Below are positions 34,930 through 47,055 of a DNA stretch of 64,000 bases, piece by piece. Each line of letters starts with the position of its first letter. The stretch's first letter is position 1. Made by a program: the position numbers and the translations under genes. Origin of the DNA: Camellia lanceoleosa (lineage: Eukaryota; Streptophyta; Magnoliopsida; Ericales; Theaceae); assembly GCA_025200525.1 (NCBI GenBank), contig CM045759.1, forward strand, positions 2,356,001-2,420,000. Direction: 5' to 3'. Under the pieces are notes generated by a model. It was not told the origin of the DNA. It was given only the letters and a program-made list of their open reading frames with translations, and searched no databases.

Positions 34930-35765
34930 AACAATCTTCAATGGACTTTTAAACGAGATTTGTCAGAGTACCTCTAATATTTCATCAAAATTTTTATTAA
35001 ATTTTAGTAAAAATTTAATCTGATGTAATGCACTCCAATGGTTTCATTAAATCTAGGTAGTCGTCCCACTAAACGTCCGATTGATCATCCAGTCTAGAGT
35101 AAATTTTTATCAGATTCATCACAAAATCGGTTGTTCAGGAGGATGTTTGGGCGAACGTCCGACCCAATGATCACCTACAAATTTGATGAAAGAATAAAAC
35201 TCCTTTAGACCATCTCCAACCCAATACCAAATGTTTCATTAAATTTAAATTTGATGAAAAAACCCACCTTTTACTGTTCCAACCTAGCATCAAATGTTTC
35301 ATCAAATCTAGAATTCTCAAATCTTTCATCAAATTGAGTATAGATGTGATTTTCATTAAATCACTGTTTATAGTCGTTGGAGCTGCATGTCATTTTCACC
35401 ATTAGACGACTAGCCGGATGTCTGGCTAGTTGTCCCTCCCGTATGACCTCTTCCTTGTAAAAATTTGTAAAAAATTATACTGACCGGTCGTTCGCTTGGT
35501 CGACTAGTGTTTTGATGAAAGTTCAAAATTCTCCGTTGAAATGCGTGATATCAAATGGAGTTTTAACTCAAGTTTTTACTCAAATTTAGTGAAAACAAAG
35601 ATACAATGTTGGAGATGCTCTTAATTTGATGAAAAAAGTAATTCTCTCTCTATTTGATATCAGTTTGATGAAAGGGTTAGAGCTCACATTTTAGGGATTT
35701 TTCATAAAATTTGAATTTGATGATAGATTTGATGAAGGATTAGAGATGACCTTAGTTTGTTTGAT
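34930..35765. repeat. Degenerate repeats of TTTCATCAAAT / ATTTGATGAAA in both orientations
   Basis: About a dozen ATTTGATGAAA or reverse-complement blocks occur, some in units of about 65 bp (35215-35345). CCATCTCCAACCC and TTGGAGATGCTC motifs nearby are typical of MITE ends. Spurious minus-strand frames here (35356-35171) repeat LNLMKHLVLGW and are not a gene. Confidence 0.5.
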
Positions 35766-36010
35766 TTTCATATTGGGCTAAATAATCACAAAAGGACAAC
35801 AAAAAGTTAAAAAATCACAAAAAATCAAAAATCACAAAAGGACCAAAAAAAATAAAATAAAAATCCACCATTCTAAAGCTAAAAGCCAAAAAAGCTAATC
35901 AAGAATACCAAACGAACAAAAAAGTCCCAAACTAAAAAAGTCAAAAAGTCAAAAAGTCAACTAAAAAAATCATTGCCAAATGAAGGCTTAGTATCATCAT
36001 ATTTTAGTGA
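35766..36010 (-). mobile_element. MITE-like element with AAAAAGTC-rich end
   Basis: Reads, on the minus strand, from TAAGCCTTCATTTGGCAATG through GACTTTTTGACTTTTTTAG to a TTGTGATTATTTAGCCC end. Related stretches occur at 36830-37100, 53398-53566 and 59885-60672. Confidence 0.45.
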
Positions 36011-36186
36011 CTCAAACAAGCTTGTTATTAAAATAACTATTTTAACAAAATTATTCAAGTCTGGTTATATTGAAGAAATTTGGGAGGCTCTTTCAACTGT
36101 TAGGGTATAAATAGCTAAAATAAATAGTAGTGATAAAATATACAAATAAAAAAATAATTAGACAAAATAAAAAATATTTTTTTTTA

Positions 36187-36740
36187 TAGAGAAATTTATT
36201 AGAAAATCATCTTTCCAATACTTATATCCTAATTAGTCCATAAATTATTCTTGTATTTCAATAAGAAAAATGTTTTGGACCTCGAATCTAGGATGCCCCG
36301 ACAAGCCCAAATTTATTGGCCCTCCCTCCCTCCAAAAATAAATAAATAATTAAAACCATGAAACGATGTCGTTTCATGGTTTCGGGGGACTTGGGGCCTC
36401 CGAATTCGAGGTCCTAATCACAGCTCTTTCAATAAATCCTATTATTTTGAATATTTGATCTACCAAATCTTAATTATCATATTTAGAATATTTTATGGAC
36501 AATTTTATCTTTATAAATATTTTTTGAATCATTAGCAATTTGGTGACGTGAACATTTATATTAAATAAATTTAATAGTGTGAATGTTCACATCATGAAAT
36601 ATTTACACTGTCAATGTGAACATTAATGTGTACTTCACCTTATTATTACTAAGAATTTTTTGATAATTATGTCACCCATATTAGAACATAAAAAAATAAA
36701 CCTAAATGGAAGATAAGTAAGAGAATAAATGCCCATTTTT
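36187..36740. mobile_element. Non-autonomous MULE relative of the 40.7-43.9 kb elements
   Basis: Starts with GAGAAATTTATTAGAAAATC, contains TGTGAATGTTCACATCATG and GTCAATGTGAACATT palindrome-type motifs, and ends near GAATAAATGCCC. It is similar along its length to 37208-37600. Target duplication not resolved. Confidence 0.5.
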
Positions 36741-36829
36741 TAATATCTTGGCATGGTTTTTTTTAAGATTATTTTAGTCACAAAAAAATAAAATAGACTA
36801 AAAAGTCAATAAGAGAAGGGGGCCATTTG

Positions 36830-37105
36830 AGAACATCATAAAAAAGTCAAAAGTCAACTTTTAACCAATTTTGGGTCACATCACATCTCATATAAAAAAA
36901 AGTCAAAAAAGTCAAAACATTAGTTTTTAACTATTTTCTCAAAACACTAATGTCAAATCCAAACCATAATCGTTTTATTTTATTCTCACAAAAATCAAAA
37001 AAAGTCAAAGAGTCCATCCCAAATTAGACTTTTTAGTCACAGACTAAAATCACAAAAAAATTTAAAAGTCAAAAAATCAACTCATATCTCAAACGAAGGC
37101 TTACT
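36830..37105. mobile_element. MITE-like element, AAAAAGTC family
   Basis: Rich in AAAAAGTCAAAA blocks and ending in a CTCAAACGAAGGCTTA motif shared with 35766-36010. Boundaries approximate. Confidence 0.4.
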
Positions 37106-37207
37106 AGTGGAGTGGGTTAAGACTTTTTTAAGTTAGCTAAAATGTCAGTTTATTAATTAAAAATAAATTTTTGAAAAATTTAATGTTACAAAAATTAATT
37201 TGTTTAA

Positions 37208-37600
37208 GGGAGATTTATCAGAAAATCTTTTTTTAAATACTTGTATCTTAATTATTCTATAATATATTCTTATATTTCAATAAGTCCTATTATTTAGACA
37301 TTTGATCTACCAAATCTTAATTATCATATTTAAGGTATTTTATGGATAATTTTACCCTTATAAATATTTTTTATATGGTTAGTAACGTAGTGATGTGAAT
37401 ATTCATATTTTATAATGTGAATATTGACATTGACATGTGAATGTTCCCATTGACGGTATAAATGGATGTTCACATTACAGAACATTCACACTGTCAATGC
37501 GAATATTATTATTAGGGTATTTTAATTATTGGAACATAAAAAAATAATTTGAACTAAATAGAATATAAATAGGTGAAAAGTAATTTATGAATAAGTGTCC
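37208..37600. mobile_element. Non-autonomous MULE, 393 bp, with 9-bp target duplication
   Basis: Begins GGGAGATTTATCAG, ends GAATAAGTGTCC, flanked by tttgtttaa on both sides (37199-37207 and 37601-37609). The interior has ATGTGAATATTCATAT, GTGAATATTGACATTGACA and ATGTTCACATTACAGAACATT motifs, the same motif set as the larger elements at 40750-43854. Confidence 0.8.
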
Positions 37601-37745
37601 TTTGTTTAACTTGTTTTTACATTTTTTTTCTTTTTAGTGGCTTTTAAAGTAGTTAAAGTGAATTTTTTAACCAAAAAAACAAAAAAAGGAAAAAAAAAAG
37701 AAAAGAAAAGAAGTTTATCAAATAAACTAATCTTTTTAAAAATTA

Positions 37746-38090
37746 AGATAAATTACATATACAATCTCTAAGATTTGATTAAAATACAATTCATTTATGT
37801 AATTTTGAAAATTACATTCCACTCTTTAAGATTTCTAATTTCATAATAAATCGCTAGTTTTATTAATAGTTATAAAGTCAATTAACAGTTTTTCATAATA
37901 TTATAAATATGTTTTAATTAATAATTTAGGTAATTTTATTGTTCTATAAGAACGTAATTATGAATTTTATTTTTTTAGTTAATTCTGTTAAATAAAAAAT
38001 TCTGATAATGAAGTATTTATAATTTTTGAAATCACAAGAGGCAATCTATACTTTAAACAAATATCAGATAATATATTTATAATTTATCAA
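37746..38090. mobile_element. Foldback element, about 345 bp
   Basis: Ends GATAAATTACATATACAATC and its inverted partner ending ATATTTATAATTTATC. Arms of about 100 bp are imperfect. Target duplication not clear. Confidence 0.45.
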
Positions 38091-38227
38091 TAAAATTAAT
38101 AAATTAACTTTTAAATTACAACCAAACAAAGCCTAAGACCACTGCAGAGAAGGTTCCCTCAGGCTGGACCCCATATCTCTGCCGTGAATCTCGTTTCATG
38201 CTCGCCTTTTAGGGTTTCCCTTCCACG

Positions 38228-38237
38228 ACTTTGTGCC

Positions 38238-38279
<42 letters not shown>
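38228..38279 (+). repeat. (CT)n followed by (TA)n microsatellite
   Basis: About 13 CT units run directly into a TATATATATATATATT stretch. Confidence 0.9.
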
Positions 38280-38714
38280 TATGCTTGTATATATGTACAT
38301 ATTGATTTTTAATTTGTTCATTGGGAGGTCAGCTTCGTTGTCAATTGAACTGTTGGGCAGTGATTGTTATGCAATAAAGTTTAAAATAATAATAATAATA
38401 ATAAATAAATAATAGAAAGAAAGGAGTAAAGAAAGGTGGTAACCAGATTTAAGGGTGAGATTGGTCCTCCTGATGTTATTATTATCACCTATTTTTCTGC
38501 CCATTCAATGATGCACACTTCTATGGGTAACTCTATAATTACACCATATAACAATAATAATAATAATAAGAGACTAAACAAGACAAATGTTAACATGTAG
38601 TTTTGAGGCATTGTTTAATATTAGAATTATAGTGAAAAGTATTATTGAAATAGGTATAAAAAAAAATTTAAAAAGGTTTTGATTTTTGTAAAAGTTGTTT
38701 TGAAATAAGTAGAA

Positions 38715-39350
38715 GGGTGAATTACACTAACGGTTTCTATAGTTTGAGGCTTGTGTCATTTTGGTCCCTGACTTTTCAATTGTGACACATTTGACCATGA
38801 ATTTTGAATCTTGTTCTAAATAAGGACAATTGAAGATACTATTGAATTTTTTAAGGGCAAAATGGTCAATTTGATAAAATATAAATTAATTTGACAAAAA
38901 TAAATGTCAAAAAATTATTTTTGATTTTTTAAAAATTATTTCTACCGATTAAAGATAAAATTATATAAAATTAATAAATTTTTTAGACATTTATTTTTTT
39001 TTACCAAATTAATTTTTATTATGTATTTGGATGATGATCATGTAAAATTAATTTTTAAAAATTAATCATGTAATTTTTATTACTTTTTATCAATTTTACA
39101 TAATTTTATTTTTGGTGGGTAGAAATAATTTTTAAAATTTTTAAAATATTTTTATGACATTTATTTTTGTCAAATTAGTTTATATTTTATCAAATTGACG
39201 ATTTTGCCCTTAAAATTAAGCAATGATATGTTCAATTGTCTTTATTTGAAACAAGATTCAAAATTTAAGGTTAAACGTGCCACAATTGAAAAGTCAGGGA
39301 CTAAAATGATACAAGTCCCAAACTATAGAAACTGTTAGTATAATTTGCTC
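38715..39350. mobile_element. Long-arm foldback transposon (MULE-type), copy 1, 636 bp
   Basis: Arms of about 200 bp or more: GGGTGAATTACACTAACGG ... TTTGGTCCCTGACTTTTCAA on the left and the reverse complement on the right, ending GTATAATTTGCTC. Flanks are taagtagaa (38706-38714) and taagtaaaa (39351-39359), an 8/9 match. The same family lies at 59979-60596. Confidence 0.75.
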
Positions 39351-39359
39351 TAAGTAAAA

Positions 39360-40107
39360 AGTGTATTGTGTTCTTCAATCCCATCAAATAAGGCACCAAT
39401 GTGAGCGCTCTAACTAAATTGGGTGCCATTTCCCATTCAGTTTTTAAATAAGTATATTTTTTAATTTTTTATGAAAAGATATGTATAAAAATAAAGAGAT
39501 GATATGACCAAAATAAATGCACTTATTAAGAGCACTTATTTAAGAATTGCCAAACAAATTCATGTCACATCAATTTGTTAAATAAGTTTGTAAATACAAT
39601 TTGTTTGTTTGTATAGCATTTTTCAAAGTATAATAAGGGTTCAAAAATGTTTTGAGGTCCAAAACTTTAAAGTTGTGTTTGATTGAGAGATTTAGAAAGA
39701 GATTTAGAAATAAAAGGAAAATATAAATAAAATGTGAATAAAATATACATATATTTACTTTCACACACATTTTTTTTTTCCTTTTTAAATTTCTCTCCCC
39801 ACATCCCCAACCAAATAAGCCTAAGCTCTTGATCTTAAGATTTTGGACAATTGGAACCTTGACAAGAAGAGTTTTTTTTGAATTTTTAGATGGGCTTTAG
39901 ACAAACTGCTAACTTTTTTCGATAGGTTGAGTCACAAAATGAGTATAGCAATGAGTATAAGGATATCTGTTTAGATGATAGATTTGAATGCTCTATTTTA
40001 TTCATATTTTTTTTTTTACATTTTTTTTTCTTCCTTTTTTCAAAATTCTATTTAAATTTATAAGGAAAAGTTAATGAAATATTCCTCTCTAACTTTGGGT
40101 AGTAGGA
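39360..40107. other. No gene; one MITE-like inverted repeat
   Basis: At about 39668-39830 AAGTTGTGTTTGATTGAGAG and CCCCAACCAAATAAGCCTAAG end a loose inverted repeat. Otherwise AT-rich and featureless. Confidence 0.35.
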
Positions 40108-40517
40108 CACTACAAAAAATTAAAGATTTTAGAGAGCAATATTTAGGGACAAAATTATTTTTTAAGGACAAAATTATTTTTTAAGGACAAAATAATTTTG
40201 TTGCGAAAAGTGTTGTTATTGTATTTTTAGCAATAAAAATTAGACATTAGTGATGAATTATTATTTTTTTGGAACCAAATTTTTTGTCTAAAAAAAAATT
40301 TATTTTGAGACCAAGTTATTTTTTTCCCTAACAATCTATTTATTAGTGACACTTCAAAATTTTGTCGCTAAAAGCCTTATTTTTGACCTTTTTTGAATTA
40401 CCATTTAGCGATTATCCTCATGACGATAGAAATTGGTCTATAAATGTCTTTTACAATAAAATTTTCACTTTTAGAGACCAAAACATTTGGTTACTAAAAC
40501 TTTTATATGTTGTAGTG
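40108..40517. mobile_element. CACTA-type non-autonomous element, 410 bp
   Basis: Starts CACTACAAAAAATT and ends ATATGTTGTAGTG, giving the CACTACAA terminal repeat of En/Spm elements. The interior has GGGACAAAATTATTTTTTAA repeats. Flanking triplets gga/aaa do not match, so the duplication has decayed or the ends are slightly off. Confidence 0.6.
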
Positions 40518-41640
40518 AAAGATGTTCAGTATATTTTTTTTTATTAACTAAGGTTCCTCTCTGTGAAAATTAAAATTTCTTTGTGTCGGGACGAAATTTC
40601 TCTGTGTTGAATTTTCTCTATAAAAATGTTGAGAGACCCCAATTATTATGAAAATATTATATGTCATTTATCTTATAAAATTTTAATAACAGGTACCTTA
40701 AAAAAAAATTCCCCACTTTATAATTCAAACACAATTAAGAATAATATTAGGGAGTTTTTTATTGATAAATCCTCTTTCTAAGAATTTTATTTCGTCCAAC
40801 ACATTCTTTTTTATTATTTCATTAGATCCTATTTGAGGTAAGAAGACCAAAACACTCTCAATCTCACCTACCCCTATTAATGTTGATTGTTATTATGTTT
40901 TGGTAGTTCCTATGTATCAGGACGTTGACTGTCATTATATTCATATTAATTTGAAATGAATTTTTGTCATTGTATTGTCAATACATGATGTGAATATTCA
41001 CATCATGTAATTAAAATGAATATTCACATCATTATATTCACATTAATTTGAAATGAATTTTTGTCATTGTGTTGCCAATTACATGATGTGAATTTTCATA
41101 CTAAAATATATGAATGTGAACATTCACATCACTACATGTTGTAAATAAGAATGTGTTGTCAATTAAAAATATAATGAACGTCATTTTTAATGTGTTATTA
41201 ATTAAAAATAAGAAGGTTTATATGTTGTGAACGTTCACATCACTACATTAGATGAGAGAGAATTTTTCAAAAATGTGTTGTGTTGTGAACGTTCACATCA
41301 GATAAGAGAGAATGTTCACATTATTTTTAATGTGTTGTCAATTAAAAATATATTCATATCAGATGATAGAGAATGTTCACATTATTTTTAACGTGTTGTC
41401 AATTAAATATATATTCACATTATATAATAATATAAAGGGAGTTTTTTTGATAAATTCACTTTCTAAGAGTTTTATTCCATCCAACCCATATTCTTTTTGA
41501 CTATTCCATTAGGTCTTATTTGAGATAAGAAGACCAAAATACCCTTTTCATCTACTTATGTTCCATTTAGTTCATATTATTTTCTTATGTTTCAATAAGT
41601 CCTATGGGTGACATAATTACCAAAATACCCCTAATGTGAA

Positions 41641-42400
41641 TGTTCACACCGTCAATGTGAATGTTCATATCGTCAATGTGTAGGGGACCGGCCCATGTTG
41701 ATCCTCGTGGGTGCTCGGAAAAATTCGAGTCGGGCCGGGACGGGTCTGGCCCATTGACAATATGAATATTCACATTGACATGTTAACATTCACATTAATA
41801 AGAGTGTAAAATTGGCCCGCGTCCCGTGGCGGCGCGAAACCTGCCCGTGGCCCATGGGCGGCCCAGGGCGGGCCCGGTCCGACCTGTTGATAATGTGAAT
41901 ATTCACATTGACATGTTAACATTCACATTGATAAGAATATAAAATTGGCCTGCAACCCATAGGCGGCCAAAAGCCCGCCCGCGGCCTGGGGCGGGCCCGG
42001 CCCGGCCCGTTGACAATGTGAATATTCACATTGACATATTAACATTCATATTGATAGGAGTGTAAAATTAGCTCGCGCCGTGCTCAAACCCGCCCACGGC
42101 CCGGCGAGCGGGCAGCCTACTAACTTGTTGATAATGTGAATATTCACATTGACATGTTAACATTCACATTGATAAGAGTATAAAATTGGCCAGCGGCCCA
42201 AGGCGAGCCCGGCTCGGTTGACATGTTAACATTCACATTGATAAGAGTATAAAATTGGCCAGCGGCCCAGGGCGAGCCCGGCTCGGCCCGTTGACAATGT
42301 GAATATTCACATTGATAGGAGTGTAAAATTAGCCCGTGCCTCGTGGCTGCTCGAAACTCGCCCACGGCCCATGGGTGGCTCGGGGCGGGCTTGGCTATTT
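41641..42400 (+). repeat. Left array: about 5-6 units of palindrome plus GC-rich spacer
   Basis: AATGTGAATATTCACATT or a close variant occurs at about 41759, 41892, 42014, 42132 and 42295. Each is followed by GACATGTTAACATTCACATT, GATAAGAGTGTAAAATTGGCC, a GC-rich spacer of 40-80 bp (GGGCGGGCCCGGCCCGG-like), then CCGTTGAC. Spacing is 118-163 bp; the last interval includes an extra local duplication at 42180-42290. Confidence 0.85.
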
Positions 42401-42559
42401 TTTTTAATTCTTTTTAATTTTTTCTACCAAAATTTTATTATTTTTCACGGCCTTGTGACCTCTCGAGTGAATCGGGCCTCGAATCGAGCCTTAAAAGTGA
42501 TGACCTAGGCCCCAACCTAGTGGTCTCGACACGCCGCATCTGGGCGGCGCTTCGTGCAA

Positions 42560-43350
42560 CCCACGTCAGGCCAATTCTAGATTCCTATCAATGTGCATTT
42601 TAACATGTCAATGTGAATATTCACATTGTCAACGGGCCGGGCCTAGCCTACCCCGGGCCGCAGGCAAGCTTTGGGCAGTGGGCAAAGTTTACACTCCTAT
42701 CAATGTTAATGTGAACATGTTAACGTGAATATTCACATTGTCACGGGCTTCGAACCGAGCCCGCCTCGTCATGGCCAATTTTACACTCTTATCAATGTAA
42801 ATGTTAACACGTCAATGAATATTCACATTGTCAACGGCCGAAGCTGCCCGCCTCGGGTCACCGCCAATTTTATACTCTTATCAATATGAATGTTAACAAG
42901 TCAATGTAAATATTCACATTGTCAACAAAGTCGCCTGCTCGTTTCAGCCCACTCGCCACGGACGGTTTCGGACAGCCCACGGCGCGCAGCTAATTTTACA
43001 CTCCTATCAATGTGAATGTTAACATGTCAATGTGAATATTCACATTGTCAACAAACGCCCCGTCATGGACGGGCTTTTGGCCGCCCATAGGCCGCGGGCC
43101 AATTTTATACTCTTATCAATGTGAATGTTGACATATCAATGTGAATGTTCACATTGTTAACGAGCCAGACCGGGCCCGCCCAGGGCCGCAGGTGGGTTTC
43201 GCGCCGCCACAGGACGCGAGCCAATTTTACACTCCTATTAATGTGAATATTAACATGTCAATGTGAATATTTACATTGTCAACAATGGCCATACAGCTCA
43301 TGGGCGTTTGAGCCACGCACGCCAATTTTACATTCCTACCAATGTGAATT
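42560..43350 (-). repeat. Right array: about 7 units in the opposite orientation
   Basis: The reverse-complement unit (CCAATTTTACACTCCTATCAA, TGTGAATGTTAACATGTCAA, TGTGAATATTCACATTGTCAAC, GC-rich spacer) recurs with palindromes at about 42612, 42727, 42814, 42903, 43028, 43138 and 43258. Spacing is about 87-125 bp. Spacers vary far more between units than the palindrome block does. Confidence 0.85.
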
Positions 43351-43863
43351 TTAAAATATGAATGTTCACATCATAAAATTGCTAACCGTTCAAAAAATAT
43401 TTATAAGGGTATCAAAATTAAATATAAGAGTATAAGTGTTCAAGAAAATAGTGTAAATCAAGAAAAAAGACTTTATGGAATAAAATTATATATACATGGG
43501 ACTAAATGGGTTAAAAAATTCCTTCATTGGCTTCTTGGGTTAAAACACTTCTAAATAGGATTTATCAATAAAAATCCCTAATATAAAATAATAACATCAA
43601 TGTTATTTAATTTGTATATGAAATTTCATACTTCTTGGTCCTTTCCCTTCTCTCTCCTCCCCCAACATTAAATATCAACATTAAATATCAATATTAAATA
43701 TAAGGGTATAAGAGTCTAAGAAAATAGTATAAATCAAGAAAAAAGATTTTATGGAATAAAAGTATAAATATATGGGACTAAGCAAGTTAAAAAATTCTTT
43801 CATGTACTTATTGGATTAGAACACTTCTAAATGAGATTTATCAATAAAAATTTCATAATATTA

Positions 43864-46800
43864 TAATAGTTGTTGCGACATTATGTATACCTAAACTAAC
43901 TCCACTCTTCACTTATGTCACTCTTCACTTATGTCAAAACATAGAGAAAATACAGTAAAATTTATAGTGTTTGCGATAATTTTTGTGAAATTGTTGTGTG
44001 TGAGTATGATTGATGTTAATCCCATATATCCATCCTCATACTAATCTTTATCCTAGAGGTTGTAGGACAGAGTGGAAGATGATTGATTCAACCCCACTTT
44101 ATTAAACCCCACATTATAATGGTGCAATAGAAGTGGCTACCCCACTTGGGAAGAAAAATATTGTGGCTAACATTTCCTTTGTGGATAATACAAAGAGTCT
44201 TTCAACCTCCTCAGCTAGCTAAGAGATATTGTTGAATCACCTGGATGTTGACCTCACTGGCTCTACTTTCAAGTTATCAACATCATCCTCTCTCCTCTCT
44301 CTCGTGCGTTTGTTTGTTATTACAGCTGTTACAGAATAGAACATAAATGTAGCTTATAAACATTTTATTACACATGTTTGATACATTCTATGTGTAAACT
44401 TTCTCGTTAAATGTATATCCATGGATTCATGACACAAAGTTGAGTATAATATTGCTTCAATTATTGTACTATTTACCACATTTGTCAGCTTAACCAATGG
44501 GGTAAACAAGTATAATTTAACCTTATAACCAATTGGTCCAATTATAACGTTGTAACAACCATGTAAATGTATCATGAAGTATTTATTATTTCATGTGTCA
44601 TTGAGTATCTACTTTGAGTGGAGTACGTGTTTTTTGCACTGCATAGGTCCAAGATTATTAAAAAAATATATTGAAAGGAGAGTGCATCTTAAGGAAGATT
44701 TATTTAATAAATCTTAATATTAGTAACTAACATAAGTAATGTAATTTTTTAAACTAATATAATAATAACAAATGATATGATAAAACTTTAAATGTGATAA
44801 CATAATTGTAAACTTTATACAAAAAAAAAAAAAAAAAGTTTAGAAGAATGATATGGTGATGATAAAAGCAAACCATTTTAATGAGAAATTTGATTTAAAA
44901 TGAACAAATATAAATTTGTTATACTTTCTCTTGTATTCTCTGTCCCTTGGATGCTACATTAAGACTGTAGGGACAATGTTCAGTGTCTAAACTAATGGTG
45001 AGTGGATCCATGCATCCAAAGACATGTGGATGTCCTCTCATTGTCTTTAGATACCCTAACATCTTAAATTATGCACTAGGGCTTAATTGAGACACAATAG
45101 AAATTTAAGGTAGTTAAGCTGAGAGTAATCTCATGATTAGCTTACAAGGGACAGCACCTCATTAGTGAGTTCCCTATGAAAAACAATTAAAAACTTCTGG
45201 AGCATTATTTACACTGATACTCTTAACCAAAAAAAAAAAAAAAAAGAGTTGGAACACATTAAATATATCATTTTTTGTTTCTCAATTACCTGTGAAGTAA
45301 GTATGTCTTCGGAATTTTTTTACTGGCTTTGAGTACTATAAAGACAATGTCATTTGATATTTTGAAACTATTCAATAAGTACCTATTTTTTATTTCTTCT
45401 TTCTTTTCTTAGACAGTTGAGCATGGGAATACTTAAGATTGTGCTTGAATTATGAATAATTTAAATAGAAATTTAAAAAGGAAAATGGAAAATGATTTAA
45501 CTTATATTTTTTTTAAATTCCTAATTCAAATACAATCTAAAAATATAAAAATTATTTCAAAATAAAATATATAATATAAATTTAAATTTAATATAATGTA
45601 AATCATATTCAAAACAAATTTAATTTATACATTTAATTGTTGAAATACTTTTCTAGTAAAACTCATGTGCACACACCTAATCTGAAATCATTAAATTGGC
45701 AATGTGGACCACTACCACGGCAATAGTTTATGATCACCAAACGAAATCATTCCATTTGCTTCCGTATCCCAATTGTGAATCCCTAATAATAATCTTCCAT
45801 ATGTATTTTCATTTTAAAACAAATAATATAATATGAAAATATACAAAAATAATGTGATAACAGTAATCAGATCAATTTAATTTTTTTTAATAGATAATCT
45901 ACATAGTAGAACTTAGAAAAAAAAAAAAAAATACATTATAAAAAGGAGCTGTAACCGGCTTAATGAGTTAGACTAAACTATTCAATATAATCCACAAACA
46001 AGAGATAATTTAATTCTTTATAAAAATATCATTAACATATCATTCTGCCGATAAATGATTCTGTATAAAAATCTGGAAAGAATATCATTTTCTTTTTTAC
46101 TTTCCTAGCATGGGAATCACTCACAAATCTCATTGAGGCATCTAATCTTGTACTTGTCATTGATGATTCACATGTGGTGAGCATCAATGGCACTTTCATT
46201 TATCTATTTATTTTTTTAAAGTGCTTGTAAGCAAAAGTTTTTCCCTTTTGGAAGTGGAAAATAGTATAAGGCAGTCCAATCTTGTTATGGGTCGATCACT
46301 TAAAACAATATCACAAAATCAGCATTTTTTTTTAATCTTAGGTGTCAAAAGCTGTGTAATATCTATATGAAAGTGACATACAACACAGAATTGCCATTGC
46401 TGATGCTTAGTTGCTGTGAGTAGCACAATTGCATGACAAAACGTTAGTTACGTCTTGTCGTCATTTCTTGCCTTCATAGTGCTGTCACCTCCTCCACGTG
46501 TAGTCAATATATATATTTTAAATTAAAAAAAAATAATTTAAATACATATAAATATTTTAATTATTAAATAAACAATAAAATTAGTTAAAAAATATAAATC
46601 CTGAAAAATATTGAACATAACTCCTCAATAGCGGATCCTAATAAGTTGGCAATGGCAAGGGTAAAGTTCAGATTTAGAAGTGGCAAATAGTGGATTAAAT
46701 ACATATAAGCATTTTGATATTTTATAGGTATGTCTTATTATTTTAATACTATGTGTTTATAGTTGAAGTACTGTATCTCTTTGTATCATATTGAAATTCT

Positions 46801-47055
46801 TTTAGATTATTAGAAAAACATAACAATTGTAGATGTAGTTCTATTCTAGGGGTGAATTATGTAAATTTTTATGTTCTTTATGCTTGATTTAGATTCTTAT
46901 TTTATTTATGTTTATGTTTTGTGTCTTACCGATCTTAATAAAGTGTATCAATTTCTAACAGTTTGAATATATAATCTATTATTTGCCTTGGTACCATGTT
47001 GAATTACTAATTAACAACTCATCAAAAAGTTTGAGTTATTAGAGAGGGAGAACTT
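43864..47055. other. AT-rich, no gene; minor MITE-like repeat
   Basis: At 45435-45545 GATTGTGCTTGAATTATGAAT and AATTCCTAATTCAAATACAATC form a MITE-like inverted repeat resembling those in the helicase introns. A-runs lie at 44820-44837, 45227-45245 and 45918-45932. A minus-strand open stretch at 44354-44575 is unrecognised and probably chance. Otherwise I see nothing supportable. Confidence 0.4.

Larger units (their letters stand above)
41437..43578. mobile_element. Inner non-autonomous MULE with two opposing palindrome/GC-spacer arrays
   Basis: Begins GGGAGTTTTTTTGATAAATT, ends GGATTTATCAATAAAAATCCC, flanked by taatataaa (41428-41436 and 43579-43587). Terminal arms of about 200 bp match the outer element. 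Between them are a left array (41641-42400) and a right array (42560-43350) in opposite orientation, around a centre of about 160 bp (42400-42560). It encodes no recognisable protein; open stretches there follow the repeats. Confidence 0.85.
40750..43854. mobile_element. Outer non-autonomous MULE, split by a second MULE of the same type
   Basis: Begins GGGAGTTTTTTATTGATAAATC and ends GATTTATCAATAAAAATTTC, with ataatatta on both sides (40741-40749 and 43855-43863). Its own left interior (40900-41427) holds GATGTGAATATTCACATCAT, AATGTGAACATTCACATC and two TTGTGAACGTTCACATC palindromes. The inner element 41437-43578 is inserted in it; without that insert the outer element was about 950 bp. No transposase is encoded. 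Confidence 0.8.

Noticed and set aside
42144..42508. Frames of 69-73 codons in the palindrome arrays
   Set aside because: Repeated peptides mirror the DNA units; frames break between units of unequal length.
36187..43854. A CRISPR-like reading of the palindrome-plus-variable-spacer arrays
   Set aside because: Plant nuclear DNA, spacer lengths vary widely, repeats are diverged, and arrays sit in opposite orientation within a 9-bp-flanked transposon.
44354..44575. 73-codon minus-strand frame
   Set aside because: No domain, no neighbouring exon, AT-rich intergenic setting.
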